DNA of 64,000 nucleotides from Clarkia xantiana subsp. parviflora (Eukaryota > Streptophyta > Magnoliopsida > Myrtales > Onagraceae): positions 601,635 to 665,634 of the forward strand of contig JAPTYO010000023.1 in assembly GCA_036873135.1 (NCBI GenBank). The letters run 5' to 3'. The position numbers were made by a program, and so were the translations under genes. The notes below the pieces were generated by a model. That model worked only from the letters and a program-made list of their open reading frames with translations, made no database searches and had not been told where the DNA came from. Of the stretch, positions 22,336 through 33,328 are shown in pieces; position 1 is the first letter of the stretch, and each line of letters opens with the position of its first letter.

Positions 22336-23250
22336 CTCAAAGCATCACGTTTTCTGTTATGGTTAGTAAGCAAAATTCTTCATTTTCGGCTAATAATCCC
22401 ATTTTTCAATATTACCTTACTCGGACCCTTGTTTTTTAAGAAATCAGTTTAATTTGAAGTTTTACTCGTCGTATATGACCGTGGAATGGTTTAATGTACT
22501 TCTCATTTAAGACTCAAATCATCACGTTTTTTGTGATGGTTAGTAAGCAAAATTCTTCAATTTCGGCCAATAATCTCATTTTTTTCAAAATAACCACACT
22601 CGGACCTTTGTTTTTTATGAAATCAGTTTAATTTTAAGTTTTACTCGTCGTATATGACCGTATTATAGTTTAATGTACTTCTCATTTCAGACTCAAAGCA
22701 TCACGTTTTCTGTGATGGTTAGAAAGCAAAATTCTTCAATTTCGGCCAATTTTCTCATTTTTTAATATAACCTCACGCGGACCTCGTTTTTTTGTGAAAT
22801 CGTTTTTATTTTAATTTTTATAAGTCGTATATGACCGTGGAATAATTTAATGTACTTCTCATTTCGGACTCAAAGCATCACGTTTTATGTGATGGTTAGT
22901 AAGCAGAATTCTTCAATTTGGCCAATAATCTCATTTTTTCAATATAACCTCACTCGAACCTTTATTTTTTTATGAAATCAGTTTAATTTTTACTCGTCGT
23001 ATATGACCATGGAATGGTTTAATAAACTTCTCATTTCAGACTCAAAGCATCACGTTTTCTGTGATGGTTAGTAAGCATAATTCTTCAATTTCGGCCAATT
23101 TTCTCATTTTTTCAATATAACCTCACTCGGACCTCTATTTTTTGTGAAATCATTTTTATTAGTATTATTATAAGTCGTATATGACAGTGGAATAGTTTAA
23201 TTTACTTCTCATTTCGGACTCAAAGCATCACATTTTCTGTGATGGTCATA
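22336..23250 (+). repeat. Satellite array, subfamily B, plus orientation
   Basis: Same monomer plan and period, but with diagnostic differences: GACTCAAAGCATCACG replaces GAATCATAAGCACCAAG, GGTTAGTAAGCAAAATTC replaces GGTAAGTAAGGAAAAATC, and CGTATATGACCGTGG replaces CGTATAAGACCGTGG. About five monomers, ending in a palindrome at 23243-23258. Confidence 0.93.
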
Positions 23251-23420
23251 TATGACCATTAAGAATGCAAATAAAATTGATTTCACAAAAAATAGAGGTT
23301 TGAGTGAGGTTATATTGAAAAAATGAGAAAATTGGCGGAAATAAAGATTTTGCTTACTAATCATCATATACGACGATTAAAACTTCAAATTAAACTGATT
23401 TCATAAAAAACAACGATATC
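23251..23420 (-). repeat. Satellite subfamily B, inverted
   Basis: About one monomer in the reverse orientation (AGTGAGGTTATATTGAAAAA on the plus strand), joined head-to-head to the previous block through TGGTCATATATGACCA. It is cut by the retroelement remnant starting near 23421. Confidence 0.9.
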
Positions 23421-23479
23421 ATGTCCGCATATTGTCCAACGATTATTGTGTTCACAGGTAATGGACTATATATAGGTTC

Positions 23480-23830
23480 AGGAGACGTACCAAGTAGACA
23501 CTCTACCTTGGGAAAAACCAAATACGGGTCGCAAGACACACTCTACCTTGGGGAAAACCAAGTAGCGGTGCAGGAGGCACACTACCTTGAAAACGCCAAG
23601 TTGTGGCAACAACATGGATAGGCACGTCGCCTCGCCGACCTCTGACCGACGCCATGGAAGGGTATGTCGCCTCGCCCGACCTCTAGCCTTCTCCCTACCT
23701 CGGAAACTTCAAGTAGCTGTCGCGGAGTGCACCCTACCTTGGGAAAAACCAAGTAGCAGCTGTGGAATGCACCCTACTTTGGAAAACCCAAGTAGCAGTC
23801 GATACAATAGTCGCCACCTCGTGTCCGAAA
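23480..23830. repeat. Short tandem repeats in the truncated Gypsy element
   Basis: Units of about 45-60 bp built on CTACCTTGGGAAAAACCAAG occur five to six times with drift (for example near 23500, 23541, 23727 and 23768). The core is itself an imperfect hairpin (CTTGG...CCAAG). This is the positional counterpart of the 49-bp array in the other element, but with a different sequence. Confidence 0.75.
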
Positions 23831-24590
23831 CGACTACGGTGCGAACACCCCGACAAGGGGGCAACTCCACACCTACGAACTTACAAGTTCACAACTACTA
23901 CATAGCGAACATCCTCTATACGGGGGCAACTCTATGTCAGTACGGGCCTCGTCCCAACACTTTATACAGCCTATATGGCACTACACGCGTTTGCGCTACC
24001 CAACACATGTTTATCATGAGATGTTCATCGACAACATATCAGGAGGCCTAACACCTCGCGACTAAGGGGCAAGTGCCCCTACATGGCCACGTCACTACAT
24101 ATATTCTCCCTCTGGGGGCATTCACCTCAATGATCTTGGAGGCAATATTATATCAACAAGGGTCATATCCCTCGGCATATACATTGAGAACATATTTATG
24201 TTGTAAGATGTTCATCAACGACGCGGCGGATTCATGGCACCTCGCAAGTCCAGGACCCTCGTGTCCGCAACACACTTTCCCTTTATATGGGGTAAGGGTA
24301 AAGGTTTGCCTTTCCTTAACTCATCTAACTCTTTTTATGAGTCTTTAGCATATACACATGCTTACATACCTGCGCGTACATATGCATGTCTACACCCACT
24401 TCCATACTTGTGTTCCTACTTGCATGTATGCTAGTACACATTTTCACATTCATGATACATCCATGTTCACTCAAGGAAATATCCTATAGGCATGTTTTTT
24501 AAGCATCCCATACATAGAAAAAATTTAGACCAAAATTAAATTTTTCTCCACTTAGACAAATCCCGGCATGAAATTGAAGCATGAATCGCC
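23831..24590 (+). other. Interior of the truncated element, no recognisable gene
   Basis: Short open frames only, none resembling gag, protease or reverse transcriptase. A motif like GGGGGCAACTC recurs near 23857 and 23921, again suggesting decayed tandem repeats. Confidence 0.4.
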
Positions 24591-25025
24591 TAGCCGCATT
24601 CGTATTGCATCCCTACGCAAGCCTGTATTTTTCGAGTATACGCCCGTAACAAAGATAGATTTATTATTTCCACCACAGACGGACGTGTGCTTAGACACGT
24701 GTCCGTGTTATTCTGACGTTTACAATTCCTCTATCTTATAAGGCAGGGGGCAGAGTCAGAGGCACACATCCATGGGTAAGTAAACATTCAGACAAGAAGG
24801 TAAAATCCCGGTTTCAAATTGCGCGTGTCATACCATCCTAAAATAGAGTCAATCAAGGGTCAGGCCATTGGTTGACTCGGGGGCATGTGATGGATATACG
24901 CCCAATTTGAATCCGTTGACTCCCGAATCGTTTCATTTTGATCACCCCGTTAATGATTGTAAATCGAAACTTCAACCCGAACACCTCGCGAAAACACCAA
25001 CGGTCCGGACGAGGCCGAAGCACTC

Positions 25026-25930
25026 TGTTGCGTCCGGGTGAACAAGGTCGTGGGGACGCGTCTGTTCGCGTAGTTGTGCGGGCTTTTGCAACCCTTCCGT
25101 CAGGAGGAGGTTGGGCCACTGACGAGTGTTCGGACTTGCTCCCGTATGAGGTCTGTGCGTCGGTACAGCTGTGACACGGTAAGGTTGTGACTCGGTAAGG
25201 TTGTGACTCAAGGAAATGTCTGAGTCTCGGAAGGCGGTGGACTGTGCGCAAATGCGGATAGTCTGGGCAACGGTTCCTGCAAGAAGGACCAATGCTAGCA
25301 CGGAGAGGGGGGGTGGTGCTAGCGGAGCCCTCTCCGATGCTTAAGTCACTATAGTGGCAAAAAGGTAATTTCTAGAGAGAGAGAATTTCTAGAGAGAAGT
25401 CAGAGCTCAAAATACCAAAGTTGGGCAAAATGAGAGATTGTGTGAAAATGGGTGGCCAAGACCTCCTATTTATAGGCTTTCTTGGGACCGGACCCGATTT
25501 TAGAGCGGTTTGATGACGGTTCAAGATCATGCGGTAACCGTCATCCATATTGGTAATGTGCGAACTTGACTTCTCTACAAGCAACGGTAATCGCGGATAC
25601 GGTAGTCGCGCGATACCCGTAAGGTAATCCGGACCTCGTCGAATTTGGGCAATTCGGCGAGGTCCGGATTGCCGCGCAACCCGGACCTCCGGATTGCAAG
25701 CAATCCGGACGTTCGAATTGCAAGCAACCCGGACGTCCGGGTTGCAATGCAATCCGGACCTCCGGGTTGCTTTGCGCAACCCGGAGGTCCGGTCCGGTCC
25801 GGACGCGCGTAAACGCGCTTCCGGACCGTTTTGATACCGTGGGAGGTGTTTTTAAACCGAGATGTAATTTTCGACACGTTTACGAGGCCCGAAATGTAAA
25901 TACGAACCCGAATTGGACATTTATCCATCA
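25026..25930 (-). mobile_element. Solo LTR of a related Gypsy family, nested, with 5-bp target duplication
   Basis: Has TG...CA ends (TGTTGCGTCC at the left, TTATCCATCA at the right) and is flanked by CACTC at 25021-25025 and 25931-25935. Deleting it and one CACTC restores continuity with the host LTR (GAGGCCGAAG before, GACTCACCTAGGTGAG after, in line with 20090-20130 read in reverse). Its start in element orientation, TGATGGATAAATG, and the ACGGAGAGGGGGGGTGGTG segment (near 25299) match the neighbouring family, so it is a minus-strand relative. A palindrome array with a different core occupies 25628-25800. No internal region remains, so it arose by LTR-LTR recombination. Confidence 0.92.
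25628..25805. repeat. Palindrome array in the solo LTR
   Basis: Repeated self-complementary cores built on CAACCCGGACCTCCGGGTTG with variants (CAATCCGGAC, GGTCCGGATTG), ending in three tandem GGTCC units. It sits at the same place in the LTR as the CGGGTTGGCCAACCCG array of the sister family, but with an unrelated core. Confidence 0.85.
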
Positions 25931-26548
25931 CACTCGTCCGGCCAAGTTAGACTCACCTAGGTGAGATCGGGTGGCCACACCCGACCTCCCCTAGGGGAGA
26001 TCGGGTCAGCCAACCCGATCTCCCCTAGGAGGGGTTGGGTGGCCTCACCCAACCCCTACCCTTGGGGGTCGGATTTTCCTTCCCCCCAAGGGCCCCGACA
26101 CCGTTTTTAGACTTCCATACTCGGTTTATTTCTGCCAACCTTCTCCGTACCCTAAGGTCTTAATTACGTGTTTAAAGGATAATTAATTGTGTTTAAAGGT
26201 TAACGAAGTCATTAAGTCACCTTAATGACACTGTTGCCTATAAATACAACTCTTCCACTATTCATTTGATCATCTTGGCAAGTTGCATAATTTTGCTCTG
26301 ACATCTCTCTAGCTTTATCTCTCTAAAACCGTACTGACTTAGGCATCGGAGAGGGTTCATCAGGCACCACCCCCCCCCCCTCTGTGCCTGGTATTGCCCC
26401 TCTTGCAGGGCGAGAAGAGAAGAGAAGCTAAGGACAGGAAGACACAAGCTAGGACGACACAACCCGAGAACATCAAATCCGAGACATCTCCAGTGAGGGA
26501 CAAGGCTTAGGTCGACCGTCCGTTGACCCGAGACTTTGGAACCTAACA

Positions 26549-29527
26549 AAAACGATTTCACAAAAAAACAGAGGTCCGAGTGAGGTTATATTGAAAAAAA
26601 TGAGAAAATTGGCCGAAATTAGAATTTTGCTTACTAACCATCACAGAAAACGTGATGCATTTAATCCGAAATGAGAAGTACATTAAACTATTCCACTGTC
26701 ATATACGACTTATAAGAATGAAAATAAAAATGATTTCACAAAAAAACATAGGTCCGAGTGAGGTTATATTGAAAATATGAGAAAATTGGTCGAAATTGAA
26801 GAATTTTGCTTACTAACCATCACAGAAAACGTGATGCTTTGAGTCTGAAATGAGAAGTACATTAAACCATTCCACGGTCATATACGACGAGTAAAACTTC
26901 AAATTAAACTGATTTCATAAAAAAAACAAAGGTCCGAGTGAGGTTATATTGAAAAAAATGAGATTATTGGCCGAAATTGAAGAATTTTGCTTACCATCAC
27001 AGACAACGTGATTCTTTGAGTCTGAAATGAGAAGTACATTAAACTATTCCACGGTCATATACGAATTATAAGAATGCAAATAAAAATTATTTCACAAAAA
27101 AAACAGAGGTCCGGTTGAGGTTATATTGAAAAAATGAGAAAATTGGCCGAAACTGAAGAATTTCGTTTACTAACCATCACAGAAAACTTGATTCTTTGAG
27201 TCTAAAATGAGAAGTACATTAAACTATTCCACGGTCATATACAATGAGTAAGAGTTTAAATAAAATTGATTTCATAGAAAATAGAGGTCCGAGTGAGGTT
27301 ATATTGAAAAAATGAGAAAATTGGCCGAAATTGAAGAATTTTGCTTACTAACCATCACAGAAAACGTGATGTTTTGAGTCCGAAATGAGAAGTACATTAA
27401 ACTATTACATGGTCATATATGACTTATAAGAATGCAAATAAAAATGATTTCACAAAAATCAGAGGTCCCAGTGAGGTTATATTGAAAAAATGAGAAAATT
27501 GGCTGAATTTGAAGAATTTTGCTTACTTACCATCACAGAAAACGTGATTCTTTGAGTCCGAAATGAGAGGTACATTAAACTATTCCACGGTCATATACGA
27601 CTTATATGTATGCAAATAAAAATGATATCACAAAAAAACAGAGGTCCGAGTGAGGTTATATTATAAAAATGAGAAAATTGGCCGAAATTGAAGAATTTTG
27701 CTTACGATTCCGAAATGAGAAGTACATTAAACTATTCCGCGTTCATATACAATGAATAAGAGTGCAAATAAAAATAATTTCATAAAAAATAGTGGTCCGA
27801 GTGAGGTTATATTGAAAAAATGAGAAAATTGTCCGAAATTGAAGAATTTTGCTTACTTACCATCACAGAAAAGGTGATGCTTTGAGTCCAAAATGAGAAG
27901 TACATTAAACTATTCCACGGTCACATACGACGAGTAAGAGTGCAAATAAAATTGATTTCATAAAAAATAGAGGTCCAAGTGAGGTTATATTGAAAAAATG
28001 AGAAAATTGGCCGAAATTGAAGAATTTTGCTAACTAACCATCACAGAAAACGTGATGCTTTGAGTCCGAAATGAAAAGTACATTAAATTATTCCACGGTC
28101 ATATACGACGTATAAGAATGCAAATAAAAATGATTTCATAAATAAAACAGAGGTCCGAGTGAGATTATATTAAAAATATGAGAAACTTGGCCGAAATGGA
28201 CGAATTTTCAAAGCATCACAGAAAACGTGATGCTTTGAGTCTGAAATGAGAAGTACATTAAACTATTCCACGGTCGTATACGACTTATAAGAATGCAAAT
28301 AAAAATGATTTCACAAAAAAAAAAGAGGTCCCAGTGAGGTTATATTGAAAAAATGAGAAAATTGGCCGAAATTGAAGAATTTTGCTTACTAACCATCACA
28401 TAAAACGTGATGCATTTAGTCTGAAATGAGAAGTACATTAAAATATTTCACGGTCATATACAACTTATAAGAATGCAAATAAAAATGATTTCATAAAAAA
28501 ACAGAGGTCCGAGTGAGGTTATATTAAAAAAATGAGAAAATTGGCTGAAACTTAAGAATTTTGCTTACACCATCACAGAAAACGTGATTCTTTGAGTTCG
28601 AAATGAGAAATACATTAAACTATTCCACAGTCATATACAACGAATAAGAATGCAAATAAAAATGATTTCATAAAAAAAACAGAGGTCCGAGTGAGGTTAT
28701 ATTAATAAAATGAGAAAATTTGCCGAAATTGAATAATTTTGCTTACCATCACAAAAAAGGTGATTTTTTGAGTCCGAAATGAGAAGTACATTAAACTATT
28801 CCACGGTCATATACGACGAGTAAGAGTGCAAATAAAATTGATTTCATAAAAAATAGAGGTCTGAGTGAGGTTATATTGAAAAAATTAGAAAATTGGCCGA
28901 AATTGAAGAATTTTGCTTACTAACCATCCCAGAAAACGTGATGCTTTGAGTTTGAAATGAGAAGTATATTAATATATTCCACAGTCATATATGACGTATA
29001 AGAATGAAAATAAAAATGTTTTCATAAAAAAACAGAGGTCCGAGTGAGGTTATATTAAAAATATGAGAAACTTGGCCGAAATGGACGAATTTTGCTTACT
29101 TACCATCACAGAAAACATGATTCTTTGAGTTCGAAATGAGAAGTACATTAAACTATTACACGGTCATATACGACGAGTAAGAGTGCAAATATTATTGATT
29201 CATAAAAAATAGAGGTCTGAGTGAGGTTATATTGAAAAAATGATAAACTTTGCCGAAACTAAAGAATTTTGCTTACTAACCATCACATAAAACGTGATGC
29301 TTTGAGTCCAAAATGAGAAGTACATTAAACTATTCCACTGTCATATACGACGTGTAAGATTGCAAATAAAATATATTTCATAAAAACCTGAGGTCCGAGT
29401 GAGGTTATATTAAAAAAATGAGAATATTGGCCGAAACTGAAGAATTTATTTACTTACCATCACGGAAAACGTGATGCTTTGAGTCTGAAATGAGAAATAC
29501 TTTTAACCATTCCACAGTCATATTCGA
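26549..29527 (-). repeat. Satellite subfamily B, inverted block
   Basis: About 17 monomers in minus orientation, recognised on the plus strand by GGTCCGAGTGAGGTTATATTG and CATCACAGAAAACGTGATGC. Divergence and indels between monomers are higher than in subfamily A. It ends at about 29528, where plus orientation resumes within TCATATTCGACCAATTTCGG. Confidence 0.93.
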
Positions 29528-31657
29528 CCAATTTCGGCTAATATTCTCATTTTTTTTCAATTTAACCTCACTCAGACCTCTGTTTTTAAAAAAATTCAAT
29601 TTATTTGCCCTCTTACTCATCGTATATGACTGTGGAATGGTTTAAAGGATTTCTCATTCGGACTCATAGCATCACGTTTTCCGTGATGGTAAGTAAGCAA
29701 AATTCTTCAGTTTCGGCCAATTTTCTCATTTTTTAAAGTATAACTTCACTCAGACCTCTGTTTTTTATGAAATCGGTTTTATTTGAACTCTTACTCATCG
29801 TATATGACCATGGAATTGTTTATAGGATTTCTCATTTCGGACTCAAAGCATCACGTTTTCCGTGATGTAAGTAAAACTCTTCAATTTCTTACAATTTTCT
29901 CATTTTCTCAATATAACCTCACTCGGACCTTATTTTTTTATGAAATTTGTTTTATTAGCTCTCATACTCTTCGAATATGACCGTGGAATGGTTAAAAGTA
30001 TTTTTCATTTCGGACTCAAAGCATCACGTTTTCCGTGATAGTAAGTAAGCAAAATTCTTCAGTTTCGGCCATTTTTCTCATTTTTTTCAATATAACCTCA
30101 CTCGAACCTTTGTTTTTTATGAAATCAATTTTATTTGAACTCTTACTCGTCTTATATGATTGTGGAATGGTTTAAAGTATTTCTCATTTCGGAATGAAAG
30201 CATCATGTTTTCCGTGATGGTGTAAGTAAGCAGAATTCTTCAGATTCAGCCAAATTTCTTCTTTTTTTTCAATATAACCTCACTCGGACCTCTGTTTTTT
30301 TATGAAATCGGTTTTATTTGCATTCTAACTCGTCGTATAAGACCGTGGAATGGTTGAAACCATTTCTCATATTGGAATCATAAGCACCAAGTTTTATGTG
30401 ATGGTAAGTAAGGAAAAATCTTCGGTTTCGGCCAATTTTCTCATTTTTTTTCAATCTAACCTCACTCGGACCTCTATTTTTTATGAAATCAGTTTTATTT
30501 GCATTCTAACTCGACGTATAAGACCGTGGAATGGTTGAAACCATTTCTCATATCGGAATCATAAGCACCAAGTTTTATGTGATGGTAAGTAAGGAAAAAT
30601 CTTCGGTTTCGGCCAATTTTCTCATTTTTTTTCAATATAACCTCACTCGGACCTCTATTTTTTATGAAATCAGTTTTATTTGCATTCTAACTCGTCGTAT
30701 AAGACCTTGGAATGGTTGAAACCATTTCTCATATCGGAATCATAAGCACCAAGTTTTATGTGATGGTAAGTAAGGAAAAATCTTCGGTTTCGGCCAATTT
30801 TCTCTTTTTTTTCAATATAACCTCACTCGGACCTATATTTCTTTATGAAATTAGTTTCATTTGCACACTTACTCGTCGTATATGACCGTGGAATTTTTTA
30901 AAATATTTCTCATTTCAGACTCAAAGTATCACGTTTTCCGTGATGGTAAGTAAGCAAAATTCTTCAGTTTCGGCCAATTTTCTCATTTTTTTTCAATATA
31001 ACCTCACTCGGACCTATGATTTTTTTTTAAATCAGTTTCATTTGCACTCTTACTCGTCGTATATGAGAGTGGAATGTTTTAAAATATTTCTCATTTCAGA
31101 CTCAAAGCAACACGTTTTTCGTGATGGTAAGTAAGCAAAATTCTTCAGTTTCGGCCATTTTTCTCATTTTTTCAATATAACTAACCTCACTCGTACCTCT
31201 GTTTTTTTATTAAATCGGTTTTATTTGCACTTTTACTCGTCTTATATGAACGTTGAATGGTTTAAATTATTTCTCATTTCGGAATCAAAGCATCACGTTT
31301 TCCGTGATGGTAAGTAAGCAAAATTCTTCAGTTTCGGCCAAATTTCTCATTTTTTTTTCAATATAACCTCACTCTGACCTCTGCTTTTTATGAAATCAGT
31401 TTTATTTGAACTCTATTCGTCGTATATGACCGTGGAATGCTTTAGAGTATTTCTCATTTCATAATCAAAGTATCACGTTTTCTGTGATAGCAAAATTATT
31501 CGGTTTCAGCCAATTTTCTCATATTTTTCAATGTAACCTCCCTCAGAACTTTTTATGAAATCAGTTTCATTTGCACTCTTACTCGTCGTATATGACCGCG
31601 GAATGGTTTAAAATATTTCTCATTTCGAACTCAAAGCATCATGTTTTCCGTGATGGT
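29528..31657 (+). repeat. Satellite subfamily B, plus orientation, array edge
   Basis: About 12 diverged monomers in plus orientation, including three A-like ones at 30310-30840. The array ends at TTCCGTGATGG near 31656, inside a monomer, and unique sequence (TATTTGGCAGCGGCGG) follows. Confidence 0.92.
30310..30840 (+). repeat. Three A-type monomers inside the B-type array
   Basis: These carry the A diagnostics (CATAAGCACCAAGTTTTATG, GTAAGTAAGGAAAAATC, CGTATAAGACCGTGG) with a period of about 181 bp, and are more alike to each other than to the B monomers on either side. The variant AAGTTTTATGTGATGG links them to monomers at 5474, 6540 and 7436 in block 1. Confidence 0.88.
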
Positions 31658-31961
31658 ATTTGGCAGCGGCGGAGCTGAGGAGTCCAACACTTTAAGATCC
31701 AAAATTTGACTCCGCCTATGGGAATCCAATCAAAAGTCATGACTCCTTAAAGAACAAAATGAATAAGGTTATTGCATATGTAGTCGTTGCACTCGTCGAC
31801 GAAATAGTCCAGAATCCGGGAGATACGTTCAAACAAACCCCTAAACAAGTCGACGAGCAAATAAGGGATGAAGAAGTGATCCATTCGTTCTTAGTGGAAA
31901 ACATGATAATCGAGTTCAGAGCCTGCCCCAGAGCTCATATGTATGTAAAATAAATGAAATA
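31658..31961 (+). other. Unique spacer with a small open frame (31759-31953)
   Basis: Between the satellite edge and the outer Copia element. It holds a 64-codon frame, MNKVIAYVVVALVDEIVQNP onward, with no family I recognise; it may be a fragment. The segment ATAATCGAGTTCAGAGC (31905-31921) recurs at 40721-40737 just beyond the Copia element, so the target site had a local duplication before insertion. Confidence 0.35.
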
Positions 31962-32342
31962 TCATAAAATTGACATGGATGAATCTAGCATGAAACTCTA
32001 GAAACGGAATGGAACGAAGCAGAGAAGAGAAACAGACGCAGAGCACTTGCGGTTCATCGGGCCAGATTCCTTCAAGTGGTCAGCCCTCACATATTTAACA
32101 CTAAAGGAAACCTAAGATGTGAGTCTCAGGTTTAACCCCACGGTTCTTACATATGAAGGAATTTACCCAGAAACAAAGATAAAACAACAAATAGAACCGA
32201 AACAAGTTCCACCTAACAACACATAAGTCCTCAATAAAAGGAAACTAAATAAGCTGTAAACAAAACACTCCAAGCTCCAGCTCAATATGCAATAAGGTCC
32301 CTCGGAATCTTCAGGATTGCAAATAGACCCCCATTCTTCACA
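31962..32342 (-). repeat. 3' LTR of the outer Copia
   Basis: Pairs with 40337-40718; both run from TCATAAAATTGACATGG to CCCCCATTCTTCACA on the plus strand. Visible substitutions (for example CATGAAACTC versus CATGAAACCC, and GGTCAGCCCTCAC versus GGCCAGTCCTCAC) show this is older than the nested element. Confidence 0.93.
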
Positions 32343-32349
32343 CTCCCCC

Positions 32350-33300
32350 TCAATCCTGAAGAGATTCATCACCGGGAAGCTCCCCCTTGATCGAAGAACC
32401 CTGGAACACATTCTTCATCCCAAGCTTCTCCACTAGGTAGTGATGCTGCTTGACATACAACGGCTTGGTGAAAACATCTGCCACTTGCTCCTCTGTGCCC
32501 AAATGCCTAAGCTGCAAGGTACCATCCAAAACCCTATCTCTAACCATATGGCAATAAATTTCAATATATTTTGTCCTCTCATGAAAGACAGGGTTAGTAG
32601 AAATCTGTATGGCAGACTTACTATCACAAAACAGCAAAGAAGGCTCTTTTTGTTTAAAGTCAAGTTCAAGTAACACAGCTTTTAACCAAATAATTTCAGA
32701 AAGGGAAACTCTCATGCTCATATACTTTGCTTCAGCATAGGAACATGAAACAGTTTCATGCTTCTTCATCTTCCAGGAAACTAAGGACTGACCCAACTTA
32801 ACACAATAACCAGAAAGAGATCTTCTGGTTTCGACACTTCTACCCCAATCAGAGTCACAGTGAGCAACTAACTCAGGCACAGATTTTGCAAACAAAAGAA
32901 TACCCTTACCTGGTTCAGATTTCACATATCTGACTACTCTAAGAGCAGTCTCATAGTGGGACTTCTTTGGAACCTGCAAATACTGACTTAATTGCTGCAC
33001 TGCATAGGAAATGTCAGGTCTAGTCATCCCAAGATATAATAACCTGCCTATCAGCCTTCTATACACACTAGCATCATCTAGGACAGCATCATTCTTATTC
33101 AAGCCTAGGTGATCATCATATGATTTACTAGTCATTTTCAAATTCATTTCCATAGGAGAATCAGCAGGTTTAGATCCAGACAAACCAACTTTGGAGATAA
33201 GTTAAAGAGCATACTTTCTCTGACTCAAAACAATTCCCTTATCAGACCTAACAAATTCAGTCCCAAGAAAATACTTAAATCTCCTAAGTCCTTCATACGG
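32350..33300 (-). pseudogene. Outer Copia pol, reverse-transcriptase tail and RNase H
   Basis: The open frame 32350-33183 begins after a stop within the reverse-transcriptase tail. Upstream of the stop the frame reads KDLRRFKYFLGTEF, typical of the region after the YVDD box, and downstream YRRLIGRLLYLGMTRPDISY. The RNase H part has CDSDWGRSVETRRSLSGYCV and [20 protein letters not shown]; the first Asp is in CDSDW where families have DADW. The catalytic palm with YVDD is absent: the sequence jumps from the post-integrase linker near 33329 to this tail within about 30 bases. The copy cannot encode an active reverse transcriptase. Confidence 0.85.
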
Positions 33301-33328
33301 AAATTTGCCTTAAGCACACATTTTCAGA

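Larger units (their letters stand above)
23421..26548 (+). mobile_element. 5'-truncated Gypsy element (relative of the 9692-20249 element) with nested solo LTR
   Basis: A plus-strand remnant holding only the 3' part: a repeat-rich interior (23480-23830), a region of no evident coding (23830-24590), a 3' untranslated part (24590-24870) that is the reverse-complement homologue of 10624-10930, the purine-rich tract GGTTGACTCGGGGGCATG (24870-24887), and an LTR (24888-26548) split by a solo LTR. The 5' LTR, primer site and gag are absent, and no target duplication is visible. Satellite flanks both sides. Confidence 0.85.
24888..26548 (+). repeat. 3' LTR of the truncated Gypsy element, interrupted
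   Basis: Starts TGATGGATATACGCCC directly after the purine tract and ends GAACCTAACA. Removing the 905-bp solo LTR and one 5-bp duplication leaves about 751 bp. After the break it carries palindromes (CACCTAGGTG, CCCCTAGGGG, near 25952-26035), a TATA box near 26238 and the same downstream region as the other LTRs, including a C run near 26370. Confidence 0.88.

Noticed and set aside
23421..26548. Target duplication around the truncated Gypsy element
   Set aside because: Both flanks contain GATTTCA(C/T)AAAAAA, but this belongs to the satellite monomer and differs between sides.
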